Of a DNA stretch of 64,000 nt, positions 51,764-61,501 are shown in pieces. The stretch's first letter is position 1; every line of letters starts with the position of its first letter. This DNA comes from Roseovarius sp. MMSF_3359. Its GTDB lineage: Bacteria > Pseudomonadota > Alphaproteobacteria > Rhodobacterales > Rhodobacteraceae. Made by a program: the position numbers and the translations under genes. The stretch covers positions 186,001 to 250,000 of the forward strand of contig NZ_JASHJC010000004.1 of assembly GCF_030733385.1 (NCBI RefSeq), read 5' to 3'. The notes beneath the pieces are model-generated. The model saw nothing but the letters and a program-made list of their open reading frames with translations, made no database searches and had not been told where the DNA came from.

Positions 51764-53815
51764 CTAACCGCGCCGTCTGCGTCTGCGACCGCCGCTGCCT
51801 TCGGTGCCGCCGTCGCGGCTGCCGGTGTTGAAGTTAACCTCCGGCAGGGTGACGACGGTTTCAAGGATCGGGAAGGGCTCGACTGCATTGGGGATGTTGG
51901 AGGCGTTGACGAAATGCTCCTGGAAGCGCGGCTCGATGGCGGTTTCGATCTTGTGGATGTTGTGCACGGTCTGTTCGATCTCGTCCCGCGCCTCGGTGTT
52001 CAGGAGCGCGATGCGCGCGCCAGTTCCTGCGGCATTGCCGGCGCTGGTCACCTTGTCGAGAGGGGCATCGGGGATCATGCCGAGGACCATCGCGTGTTTC
52101 GGACTGATATGCGCACCGAAGGCCCCGGCCAGGACCACGCGGTCCACTTTATCCACGCCGAACTTGTCCATCAGCAGCCGCGCGCCGGAATAAAGCGCGG
52201 CCTTGGCCATTTGGATCTCGCGGATGTCACGGTTCGTCACGGTGATGACCGGCCCGCCATCGGCAGAACCGTCCCAGACCATGTAGGAATAGGTGCGCCC
52301 ATCCAGGAAGCAGCGGTCAGTCCCGGTCTGTTCCGGTGAGCCGATCAGGCCCGGACCGTCAAGGATACCGTGAATGCGCATCTCGGCTACCATTTCGATG
52401 ATGCCGGAGCCGCAGATGCCGGTGATACCTGTGGCGGCGGTCTGGGCTTCGAAACCCTCGTCGTCGGACCAGAGGTCACAGCCGATAACCTTGAACCGCG
52501 CCACCTTGGTCTCGGGGTCGATCTCGACCCGCTCGATGGCGCCGGGGGCCGCGCGCTGACCGGAGCTGATCTGCGCGCCCTCAAAGGCCGGACCGGTCGG
52601 CGAGGAACAGGCCAGCACCTTGTCCTTGTTGCCCAGTAGGATCTCGGCATTGGTACCCACATCGACCACCAACACCAAGTCTTCGGATTTGTCCGGTGCC
52701 TCCGACAACGCCACGGCGGCGGCATCGGCGCCCACATGGCCCGCGATACAGGGCAGGATATAGACCCGCGCGCCCGGATGGATTTCCAGGTCCAATTCGA
52801 CCGCCCGCAATTGCATGGACGAGGATGTAGCGAGCGCGAAGGGGGCTTGACCCAGCTCGAACGGGTCAACACCCAGAAAGAGGTGATGCATCACCGGATT
52901 GCAGACGAACACCGCATCCACGATCAAAGTCCGGTCAATCTCGGCCTCGGCGGCGATCTGCACGAACAGAGCGTTCATACCGTCGCGCACCGCGCGCGTC
53001 ATCTCGGTCGCACCGTCCTTGTTCATCATCGAATAGCTGACCCGGCTCATTAGGTCCTCGCCAAAGCGGATCTGCGGGTTCATGATGCCCGATGACGCAA
53101 TGACCTCGCCACTGGCCAGATCGCAGAGGTGCGCGGCGATGGTGGTGGAGCCCAGATCGACCGCCAGCCCGTAAATCTTGCCCTCGTAATAGCCCGGCCA
53201 GATATGCATGATTTTCGGCACATGGGTGTCGTCGCCCTGGTGCACGGCCACGGTTACTTTCCAGCCGCCTTTGCGCAGGGCGGGCTGCATCATGTGCAGG
53301 ATGTGCAGATCGGCGCGGACGCCCTCAAGCTGCCATTGCTCCTTCAAAGCGCGCACCAGCCGCTCCAGATCGCCGGAAGGTTCGTGCATGTCGGGTTCTT
53401 CCACCTCGACATAGTAAAGCCGGGTCGAGGGGTTCATGATGATGTCGCGGGCCTCAGCGCGTTTGCGCACGACCTGTTTGTGGACCTGGCTTTCGGCGGG
53501 GACGTCGATCACCACATCGCGCATGATCTGCGCCTGGCACCCAAGGCGACGGCCTTTTTGCAGCCCGCGCTTGTCGTCATACCGTTGCTCGACCGAATTC
53601 CATTCCGAGAGCGCATCGTCGGCGACCGTCACGCCATGCTTGGAAAACTCGCCGTAACTTGGCGTGATCTGGCATTTCGAACAGATCCCGCGCCCGCCGC
53701 AGACCGAATCCAGATCGACCCCCAACTGGCGCGCCGCGGTCAGGACCGGCGTGCCTTTCGGGAAATGGCCACGCTTGCCCGAGGGTGTGAAAACAACAAG
53801 GGGATCGGTGCTCAT
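51764..53815 (-). CDS. RACo-like ASKHA protein (corrinoid activation, 2Fe-2S)
   Basis: A 683-residue protein of the DUF4445/RamA-type family. The N-terminal ferredoxin domain has C39-x5-C45-x2-C48 and C93 (CGGRGICSKC...GCQAQ), a [2Fe-2S] pattern. The rest is an ASKHA ATPase (GLAVDLGSTTIAAHL, DVGTNAEILLG, GICGSGIIEMVAEM, LAGAFGAHISPKHAMVLGMIP). Family members reductively reactivate cob(II)alamin in corrinoid methyltransferase systems, which demethylate methylamines or glycine betaine. The C-terminal tail (GGRRRRRRG) is arginine-rich and unusual. No methyltransferase gene is in the window. It ends next to repeat copy B. Confidence 0.88.
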   Translation of the reverse strand: MSTDPLVVFTPSGKRGHFPKGTPVLTAARQLGVDLDSVCGGRGICSKCQITPSYGEFSKHGVTVADDALSEWNSVEQRYDDKRGLQKGRRLGCQAQIMRDVVIDVPAESQVHKQVVRKRAEARDIIMNPSTRLYYVEVEEPDMHEPSGDLERLVRALKEQWQLEGVRADLHILHMMQPALRKGGWKVTVAVHQGDDTHVPKIMHIWPGYYEGKIYGLAVDLGSTTIAAHLCDLASGEVIASSGIMNPQIRFGEDLMSRVSYSMMNKDGATEMTRAVRDGMNALFVQIAAEAEIDRTLIVDAVFVCNPVMHHLFLGVDPFELGQAPFALATSSSMQLRAVELDLEIHPGARVYILPCIAGHVGADAAAVALSEAPDKSEDLVLVVDVGTNAEILLGNKDKVLACSSPTGPAFEGAQISSGQRAAPGAIERVEIDPETKVARFKVIGCDLWSDDEGFEAQTAATGITGICGSGIIEMVAEMRIHGILDGPGLIGSPEQTGTDRCFLDGRTYSYMVWDGSADGGPVITVTNRDIREIQMAKAALYSGARLLMDKFGVDKVDRVVLAGAFGAHISPKHAMVLGMIPDAPLDKVTSAGNAAGTGARIALLNTEARDEIEQTVHNIHKIETAIEPRFQEHFVNASNIPNAVEPFPILETVVTLPEVNFNTGSRDGGTEGSGGRRRRRRG

Positions 53816-55854
<2,039 letters not shown>

Positions 55855-55893
55855 GAAATACAGGGGCTTACGCGGCGGAGCGAAGGCAGAAAA

Positions 55894-57063
55894 ATGACCC
55901 CCGGTGCGCGGGTTCAGGCGGCCATCGAGATCCTGGATGAGATCCGTAGCGGATCGCCCGCAGAGAAGGCCCTCGCCGGTTGGGCGCGGCGTTCCCGTTT
56001 TGCCGGGTCCAAGGACCGTGCGGCGGTGCGCGACCATGTCTTCCAGGCGCTGCGGTGTCTGCGATCCTACGGCTGTCGTGGAGGGGCGGAGACCGGGCGC
56101 GGTGTGATGATCGGCGCCCTGCGCGCGGCTGAGATTGATCTTGAAGCCTGCTTTAATGGTGAGGGTCATGCGCCCGAACCGCTCACTGCAGATGAACTTT
56201 CTGCAGGTCGTACGCCGCTGGAGCCAGGCGTGGCGATGGATCTTCCGGATTGGCTTGTTCCTCTATTTATCAATTCTCTAGGAGGCGAAGTTCAAGCCAG
56301 GAATGTTGCAAACCAACTGAAGACCCGCGCGCCGGTCATGCTGCGCGTCAATATCCGGAAAACAGCCCTGGAGGCGGCTCTTCGTTTATTGGCCGATGAG
56401 GGGATCAACGTCGAAACGGTGCCGATTGCGACCACGGCGTTGCGCGTCATCACAGGGGCACGGCAGGTGGCGCAATCTGCGGCCTATCGGGAAGGGTTTG
56501 TTGAGCTTCAGGATGGCAGCAGCCAGGCCGCCATGGAAATGCTTGATGTCAGGCCAACCGGTTGCGTGTTGGACTATTGTGCGGGCGGTGGTGGCAAGGT
56601 CCTGGCCCTCGCGGCGCGCCTTGAAGGGCAATGGGTGGCGCATGATGCGCTCCAGCAGCGCATGAAAGACCTGCCTGCCAGAGCCAGGCGCGCAGGTGTG
56701 TCCGTGCGTGTTCAGGATGCAAATCATTTGGAAAAACAAATGTTTGACCTGGTTCTTTGTGACGTTCCCTGTTCCGGCAGTGGCACGTGGCGTCGTACCC
56801 CCGATGCGAAGTGGCGGCTGACGGCGGCGGACCTGACGGACCTCAACCGCACGCAAGACGCTATTCTTGATCGCGCCGCGGGCCTCGTGGCGCCGGATGG
56901 CCTGTTGGCCTATGCGACCTGCTCCGTTCTCGCACCGGAAAATGAGGAACGGATCGGCGCATTTCTGGCGCGTCATCCGGATTGGCAAGTTGTCTCTCAA
57001 CGTCACTGGCCGGTGTCGGATATGGGGGACGGGTTCTTTTTGGCGCAGCTTAAAATAAAGTAA
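55894..57063 (+). CDS. RsmB/NOP-family class I SAM-dependent RNA methyltransferase
   Basis: A 389-residue methyltransferase forming 5-methylcytosine in RNA. The NusB-like N-terminal helices (~1-140) precede a Rossmann MTase domain with LDYCAGGGGKVLALA (SAM site, ~225), CDVPCSGSGTWRRTPDAKWR (~290) and the catalytic Cys of YATCSVLAPENEER (~345). Compared with E. coli RsmB (429) it is a little short. It is 39 bp behind guaB and may share its transcript. Confidence 0.88.
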   Translation: MTPGARVQAAIEILDEIRSGSPAEKALAGWARRSRFAGSKDRAAVRDHVFQALRCLRSYGCRGGAETGRGVMIGALRAAEIDLEACFNGEGHAPEPLTADELSAGRTPLEPGVAMDLPDWLVPLFINSLGGEVQARNVANQLKTRAPVMLRVNIRKTALEAALRLLADEGINVETVPIATTALRVITGARQVAQSAAYREGFVELQDGSSQAAMEMLDVRPTGCVLDYCAGGGGKVLALAARLEGQWVAHDALQQRMKDLPARARRAGVSVRVQDANHLEKQMFDLVLCDVPCSGSGTWRRTPDAKWRLTAADLTDLNRTQDAILDRAAGLVAPDGLLAYATCSVLAPENEERIGAFLARHPDWQVVSQRHWPVSDMGDGFFLAQLKIK

Positions 57064-57169
57064 TGTTGCATAATACAACCATAGAGGGTCAAATGGGGTG
57101 TCGTTAAGTCTGAGTTAAGTCTTTTCAGCCAGAAACGGCAGTAACGAATCGACAACTGGAACGCGGATT

Positions 57170-59467
57170 TTGGCCTTTACCTCAAGCACGACCGGACCCA
57201 TCCAGCGCGCCGCGGTTCAACTGCGCTCGCGCGTCATTTTGGTGATCGGGGCGGCGTTGCTGTTCGCGGCGGGCGCCTGGTTTGTCGAGCCCGGCATTTA
57301 CCGCACCGCTATGGCCGCAATGGCCGGCACCCTAGCTCTTGTGGCATTCTGGACGAAGATGGCCGCCACCTTGGGTGGGAGTGTCGGCAAACGGGGTGCT
57401 GGTGCCTTGGCGGATGTGATCAAGGAAGATACCGCACCGACGATCGTCACAGCCGAGGATGGCAAGATCCTCTGTCATAACCCTGCTGCGGAAGACGCCT
57501 ACGACGTGCTCGAGAGCGAGACGTTGGCCGGGGCCCTGCAAAAGGTGCTCGCAAATCCCGGCGCCATCTTGTTCCGGATGGAGTCGCGCGCATCTGCTAC
57601 TGGCGCTGCACAAGAAGATGTTGTCACGCGACAGGGCCACCTGCGGCTGGCGGTTCACCGTGTCGGGGCCGCGAACTTCCTTTGGCGTATTGAGAAATCC
57701 GCGGACCGCCCGCAACGAAGCAGTGACCCTGTGCCGCTGCCGATGCTAACCGTGGGCCGGAACGACGCGATCTTGTTCATGAACACGGCGGCGCGCGAGT
57801 TGATTGGCGAACGTGCGCGTAATCTTGGCCGCATTTGTCCGAAACTGCCACTGCGTTCCGGACAGCTTAACGACATCAACACGCCGGACGGGACGTCGCC
57901 TTGCATGGTGGTCGAACTTGAGGGCACGGCGGGACGTCGGGAGATGTTCTTGCTTCCAGGGGTCGAAGCGGAAGAGCGGCAGCCCGATGGCTGGGCGTTT
58001 TTCGACGAGATGCCAGTCCCCTTGCTGAAGCTTAGCCGAGATGGGCAGGTCGCCCTTTCAAACCGCCCGGCACGGGATCTGCTGGGCGTCGGGGATTGCG
58101 ACGAGATGATCCTCGGTGACCTGATGGAAGGTCTGGGGCGTTCTATCGCGGACTGGCTTGAGGATGCTGCGGATAATCGCGGCACGGTTCATTCCGAGTT
58201 TCTGCGGGTTAAGCGCGAGGACCGGGAGGTCTTCGTTCAGGTGACGTTGAACCGAGCGACCGAGGATGGAGAGACTGTCCTGATCGCGGTGCTTAACGAT
58301 GCGACGGAGTTGAAATCGCTCGAAGCTCAATTCGTGCAAAGTCAGAAGATGCAAGCCATTGGCCAGTTGGCCGGTGGTGTCGCGCATGATTTCAACAACC
58401 TGCTCACGGCGATTTCCGGCCATTGTGATCTTTTGCTGCTGCGCCATGACGAGGGGGATTCTGATTACGGTGATCTGACGCAGATCAACCAGAACGCCAA
58501 TCGTGCCGCCGCGCTGGTTGGGCAGTTGCTGGCCTATTCGCGCAAGCAGACTTTGCGCCCCGAGGTCATGGATCTGCGCGATGCGCTTTCCGACCTGACC
58601 CATCTTCTGAACCGCCTTGTGGGGGAGAAGGTGACGCTGTCGCTTAGTCATGATCCGATGCTGTCGGCCATTCGCGCCGACAAGCGGCAGTTGGAGCAGG
58701 TTCTGATGAACCTCGTCGTGAATGCGCGCGATGCGATGCCGGAAGGTGGCGATATACGGATCGAAACACAAAACCTCGTTCTGGATGAGCCGCTGCGGCG
58801 CGATCGGGCCGTCGTCGCGCCGGGCCGCTATGTGTCGGTCGAGGTGATTGATGAGGGTATGGGCATTCCGGCTGACAAGCTGCAGAAGGTGTTTGAGCCG
58901 TTTTTCACGACAAAGCGTACGGGGGAAGGGACCGGGCTTGGCCTCTCGACAGCCTACGGGATCATCAAGCAGACCGGTGGGTTCATCTTTGCCGACAGCA
59001 CTCCGAATGTGGGGACCACGTTCCAACTCTTGTTGCCCGCCTATGACGTGGTCGAGGAACGGCCCGTTGCCGAAAAAGCCGAGGCTGCGGCCGACTCGCC
59101 GGTCGAAGGTGTCGTGCTTCTGGTCGAAGATGAGGCGCCGGTGCGAGCCTTTGCCAGCCGTGCGCTGCAATTGCGTGGATTTACCGTGCTTGAGGCCGAA
59201 TCTGCCGAAGATGCTTTGGAACTTCTGGAGGATGATGGCCTCGATATCGACGTGTTTGTCACGGACGTGGTCATGCCTGGTATCGACGGTCCCAGTTGGG
59301 TGCAGCAGGCTTTGAAGAAACGGCCTGATGTGAACGTGGTGTTTGTGTCGGGCTATGCCGAAGAGACCTTCGGCGATACCCAGGCACGGATTCCGAACTC
59401 CGTTTTCTTGCCGAAGCCGTTCTCGCTCACAGAGTTGACAGAAACCGTTCAGCAGCAACTATCCTGA
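57170..59467 (+). CDS. cckA: CckA-type hybrid sensor histidine kinase
   Basis: A 765-residue membrane hybrid kinase. Two transmembrane segments lie at ~21-62. Two PAS-like regions follow (~75-165, ~265-380). The HisKA box is GGVAHDFNNLLTAISGH (phospho-His H406), the HATPase domain has VNARDAMP and GEGTGLGLSTAYGI, and a receiver occupies ~640-760 with D699 in VTDVVMPG. This architecture and the H-box match alphaproteobacterial CckA, which phosphorylates ChpT then CtrA to control division, motility and gene-transfer agents. The start is probably the TTG at 57170, with GGAACGCGG upstream; a GTG at 57242 is possible but would cut the first membrane helix. The 3' end overlaps the sulfotransferase gene by 9 bp. 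Confidence 0.92.
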   Translation: MAFTSSTTGPIQRAAVQLRSRVILVIGAALLFAAGAWFVEPGIYRTAMAAMAGTLALVAFWTKMAATLGGSVGKRGAGALADVIKEDTAPTIVTAEDGKILCHNPAAEDAYDVLESETLAGALQKVLANPGAILFRMESRASATGAAQEDVVTRQGHLRLAVHRVGAANFLWRIEKSADRPQRSSDPVPLPMLTVGRNDAILFMNTAARELIGERARNLGRICPKLPLRSGQLNDINTPDGTSPCMVVELEGTAGRREMFLLPGVEAEERQPDGWAFFDEMPVPLLKLSRDGQVALSNRPARDLLGVGDCDEMILGDLMEGLGRSIADWLEDAADNRGTVHSEFLRVKREDREVFVQVTLNRATEDGETVLIAVLNDATELKSLEAQFVQSQKMQAIGQLAGGVAHDFNNLLTAISGHCDLLLLRHDEGDSDYGDLTQINQNANRAAALVGQLLAYSRKQTLRPEVMDLRDALSDLTHLLNRLVGEKVTLSLSHDPMLSAIRADKRQLEQVLMNLVVNARDAMPEGGDIRIETQNLVLDEPLRRDRAVVAPGRYVSVEVIDEGMGIPADKLQKVFEPFFTTKRTGEGTGLGLSTAYGIIKQTGGFIFADSTPNVGTTFQLLLPAYDVVEERPVAEKAEAAADSPVEGVVLLVEDEAPVRAFASRALQLRGFTVLEAESAEDALELLEDDGLDIDVFVTDVVMPGIDGPSWVQQALKKRPDVNVVFVSGYAEETFGDTQARIPNSVFLPKPFSLTELTETVQQQLS

Positions 59468-60097
59468 TATGAGCTCAGGTCTGTAGATGCCGCCTGGCTG
59501 AATTTGGTTCCATAGATCGAAATCCTCTGGCCGTGCGATCCGCAACCTGGAGGCCGCTTTGTCGGAGAGTACTGGCAATTGACCTGATGAGGCGTTGAGC
59601 CTTTCGGGAGAAATCCGAACCCCGAGCCGACTTTCGAGAAATGCAAGCAACCCGGCCTGGTCTTCGTAGCGGAAGAGATGTGTTACTTGGAGACCGTTTG
59701 GCGTCGGCGCAAGAAACCGGGCTTGCGATCCAACCCTGGCAAAAGGCGGTTTTTCGACGCGGCAATAAGCCTCGATGAAATCATCGAAGCTCAGATCATG
59801 GGTGGCATTGGGCCTCCCCAGCATGTCGGGGCGACGGCGATAGCGATACCAGCTCCCAAGCCAGCTGATCGGCTCGCGAACGACCGCCAGAATATCCATG
59901 TCGGCGCCGATAAATCTGTCCACCATGGGCCGATAGAAACGATTGTACCGATAGAGAGGCGCATGTTTCAGTTGCGGTGGGTCGCAAACGGCGATCGCAG
60001 CATGGGGCGCCAGCGCCTCGTGGAACGCGGTTGAGCCGGTTTTTGGCACCGAGAGAAATACCAGTTTCGCCTTTGAAAATATAAGCATGTCAGACAC
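59459..60097 (-). CDS. Sulfotransferase-family protein
   Basis: A 212-residue PAPS-dependent sulfotransferase-like protein. The 5'-phosphosulfate loop is SVPKTGSTAFHEAL (~16-28) and the 3'-phosphate region VVREPISWLGSWYRY (~72-85), the signature of the bacterial Sulfotransfer_1/3 folds. The acceptor is unknown; in roseobacters such enzymes may modify surface polysaccharides or lipids. It is convergent with cckA and divergent from recA; an in-frame alternative start lies at 60088. Confidence 0.82.
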   Translation of the reverse strand: MSDMLIFSKAKLVFLSVPKTGSTAFHEALAPHAAIAVCDPPQLKHAPLYRYNRFYRPMVDRFIGADMDILAVVREPISWLGSWYRYRRRPDMLGRPNATHDLSFDDFIEAYCRVEKPPFARVGSQARFLAPTPNGLQVTHLFRYEDQAGLLAFLESRLGVRISPERLNASSGQLPVLSDKAASRLRIARPEDFDLWNQIQPGGIYRPELISG

Positions 60098-60216
60098 TTT
60101 CAGATTGTCTGGAGGTTTTCAGGCATTCGTAAACGACTCTTTAACTCTTGTCGGAAAAACTGAGGATCTGAACAATTTTCTTGAAATGTTCTCTTTTTGT
60201 CTTCATACCTCTTTGA

Positions 60217-60231
60217 GAACAAGAGGTGAAC
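60217..60231. promoter_or_regulatory. SOS box (LexA site) upstream of recA
   Basis: GAAC (60217-60220), 7 bp, GAAC (60228-60231) is the complement of the alphaproteobacterial GTTC-N7-GTTC LexA operator, 50 bp before the recA start. A partial second match, GTTC-N7-GTCT, lies at 60188-60202. Confidence 0.88.
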
Positions 60232-60281
60232 AAGGCAGTCATTGCCGCCCGTGACAGGGTGTGAAATAAGGAAACTCGAAC

Positions 60282-61376
60282 ATGGCAACAGCAGATCTTT
60301 TGGCGATGGATAACAAGAAAAACGCAGATAAACAAAAGGCGCTGGACAGCGCGTTGGCGCAGATTGAGCGGCAGTTTGGCAAGGGTTCGATCATGAAGCT
60401 GGGCGCAGATAACCCGGCACAGGATATCGAAGCGACATCGACCGGCTCTCTGGGGCTGGACATCGCACTTGGGATCGGCGGATTGCCGAAAGGCCGGATC
60501 GTGGAAATTTATGGCCCGGAAAGCTCGGGCAAGACCACGTTGACGCTTCATTGCATCGCGGAAGAGCAAAAAAAAGGCGGGGTATGCGCCTTTGTCGACG
60601 CGGAACACGCGCTCGATCCGATTTATGCCCGCAAGCTGGGTGTTGATCTGGATGAATTGCTGATCTCGCAGCCCGACACAGGTGAACAGTCGCTCGAGAT
60701 CGTCGATACACTGGTGCGCTCGGGCGCGGTCAGCATGATTGTTGTCGACTCGGTGGCCGCGCTGACGCCAAAATCCGAACTTGAGGGTGAGATGGGCGAC
60801 AGCAGCGTGGGTGTTCATGCCCGCCTGATGAGCCAGGCGATGCGCAAGCTGACCGGCTCCATCAATCGCAGCAAATGCACCGTTGTTTTCATCAACCAGA
60901 TACGGATGAAAATCGGCGTCATGTTCGGCAGCCCCGAAACGACGACCGGCGGCAACGCATTGAAATTTTACAGCTCCGTTCGCCTGGATATTCGCCGCAT
61001 TGGCGCGCTCAAGGATCGAGACGAGGTGGTTGGCAATGCGACCCGCGTGAAAGTGGTCAAGAACAAGGTCGCGCCGCCCTTCAAGCAGGTGGAATTCGAC
61101 ATCATGTATGGCGAAGGCATCTCCAAGATGGGGGAACTTCTCGATCTGGGCGTGAAGGCCGGTGTGGTCGAAAAATCGGGCAGTTGGTTCAGCTATGGCG
61201 ATGAACGCATCGGCCAGGGCCGCGAAAACGCCAAGACTTTCCTGAAGGAAAACAGCCGCATCGCCCTTGAAATCGAGGATAAGATCAGGGCCGCCCACGG
61301 CTTGGATTTCGACATGCCCGAAGCCGAGGTAAAGGCGGAACGCGATGCGCCGGATGACGATATCCTCGAAGCGTAA
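60282..61376 (+). CDS. recA: Recombinase A
   Basis: A 364-residue RecA, the strand-exchange protein and LexA co-protease. Walker [10 protein letters not shown] (~81-89), [30 protein letters not shown], and the L2 loop [37 protein letters not shown] are near-invariant. AAGGAAACTCGAAC precedes the ATG. A strong terminator follows before alaS. Confidence 0.98.
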   Translation: MATADLLAMDNKKNADKQKALDSALAQIERQFGKGSIMKLGADNPAQDIEATSTGSLGLDIALGIGGLPKGRIVEIYGPESSGKTTLTLHCIAEEQKKGGVCAFVDAEHALDPIYARKLGVDLDELLISQPDTGEQSLEIVDTLVRSGAVSMIVVDSVAALTPKSELEGEMGDSSVGVHARLMSQAMRKLTGSINRSKCTVVFINQIRMKIGVMFGSPETTTGGNALKFYSSVRLDIRRIGALKDRDEVVGNATRVKVVKNKVAPPFKQVEFDIMYGEGISKMGELLDLGVKAGVVEKSGSWFSYGDERIGQGRENAKTFLKENSRIALEIEDKIRAAHGLDFDMPEAEVKAERDAPDDDILEA

Positions 61377-61401
61377 ACCGCCGAAAAATCAGCACGCGAA
61401 G

Positions 61402-61427
61402 GCCCGGGGATAACCCCGGGCTTTTTC
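61402..61427 (+). terminator. Rho-independent terminator after recA
   Basis: GCCCGGGG (61402-61409), loop ATAA, CCCCGGGC (61414-61421), then TTTTTC. Classical intrinsic terminator 25 bp after the recA stop. Confidence 0.92.
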
Positions 61428-61501
61428 TTACGGTGGACATGCGCCACGGGCGGGGATAAATCAGCGGAACGCTTGGCCATTTTGCCCGAAAAGAGACGCC
61501 C

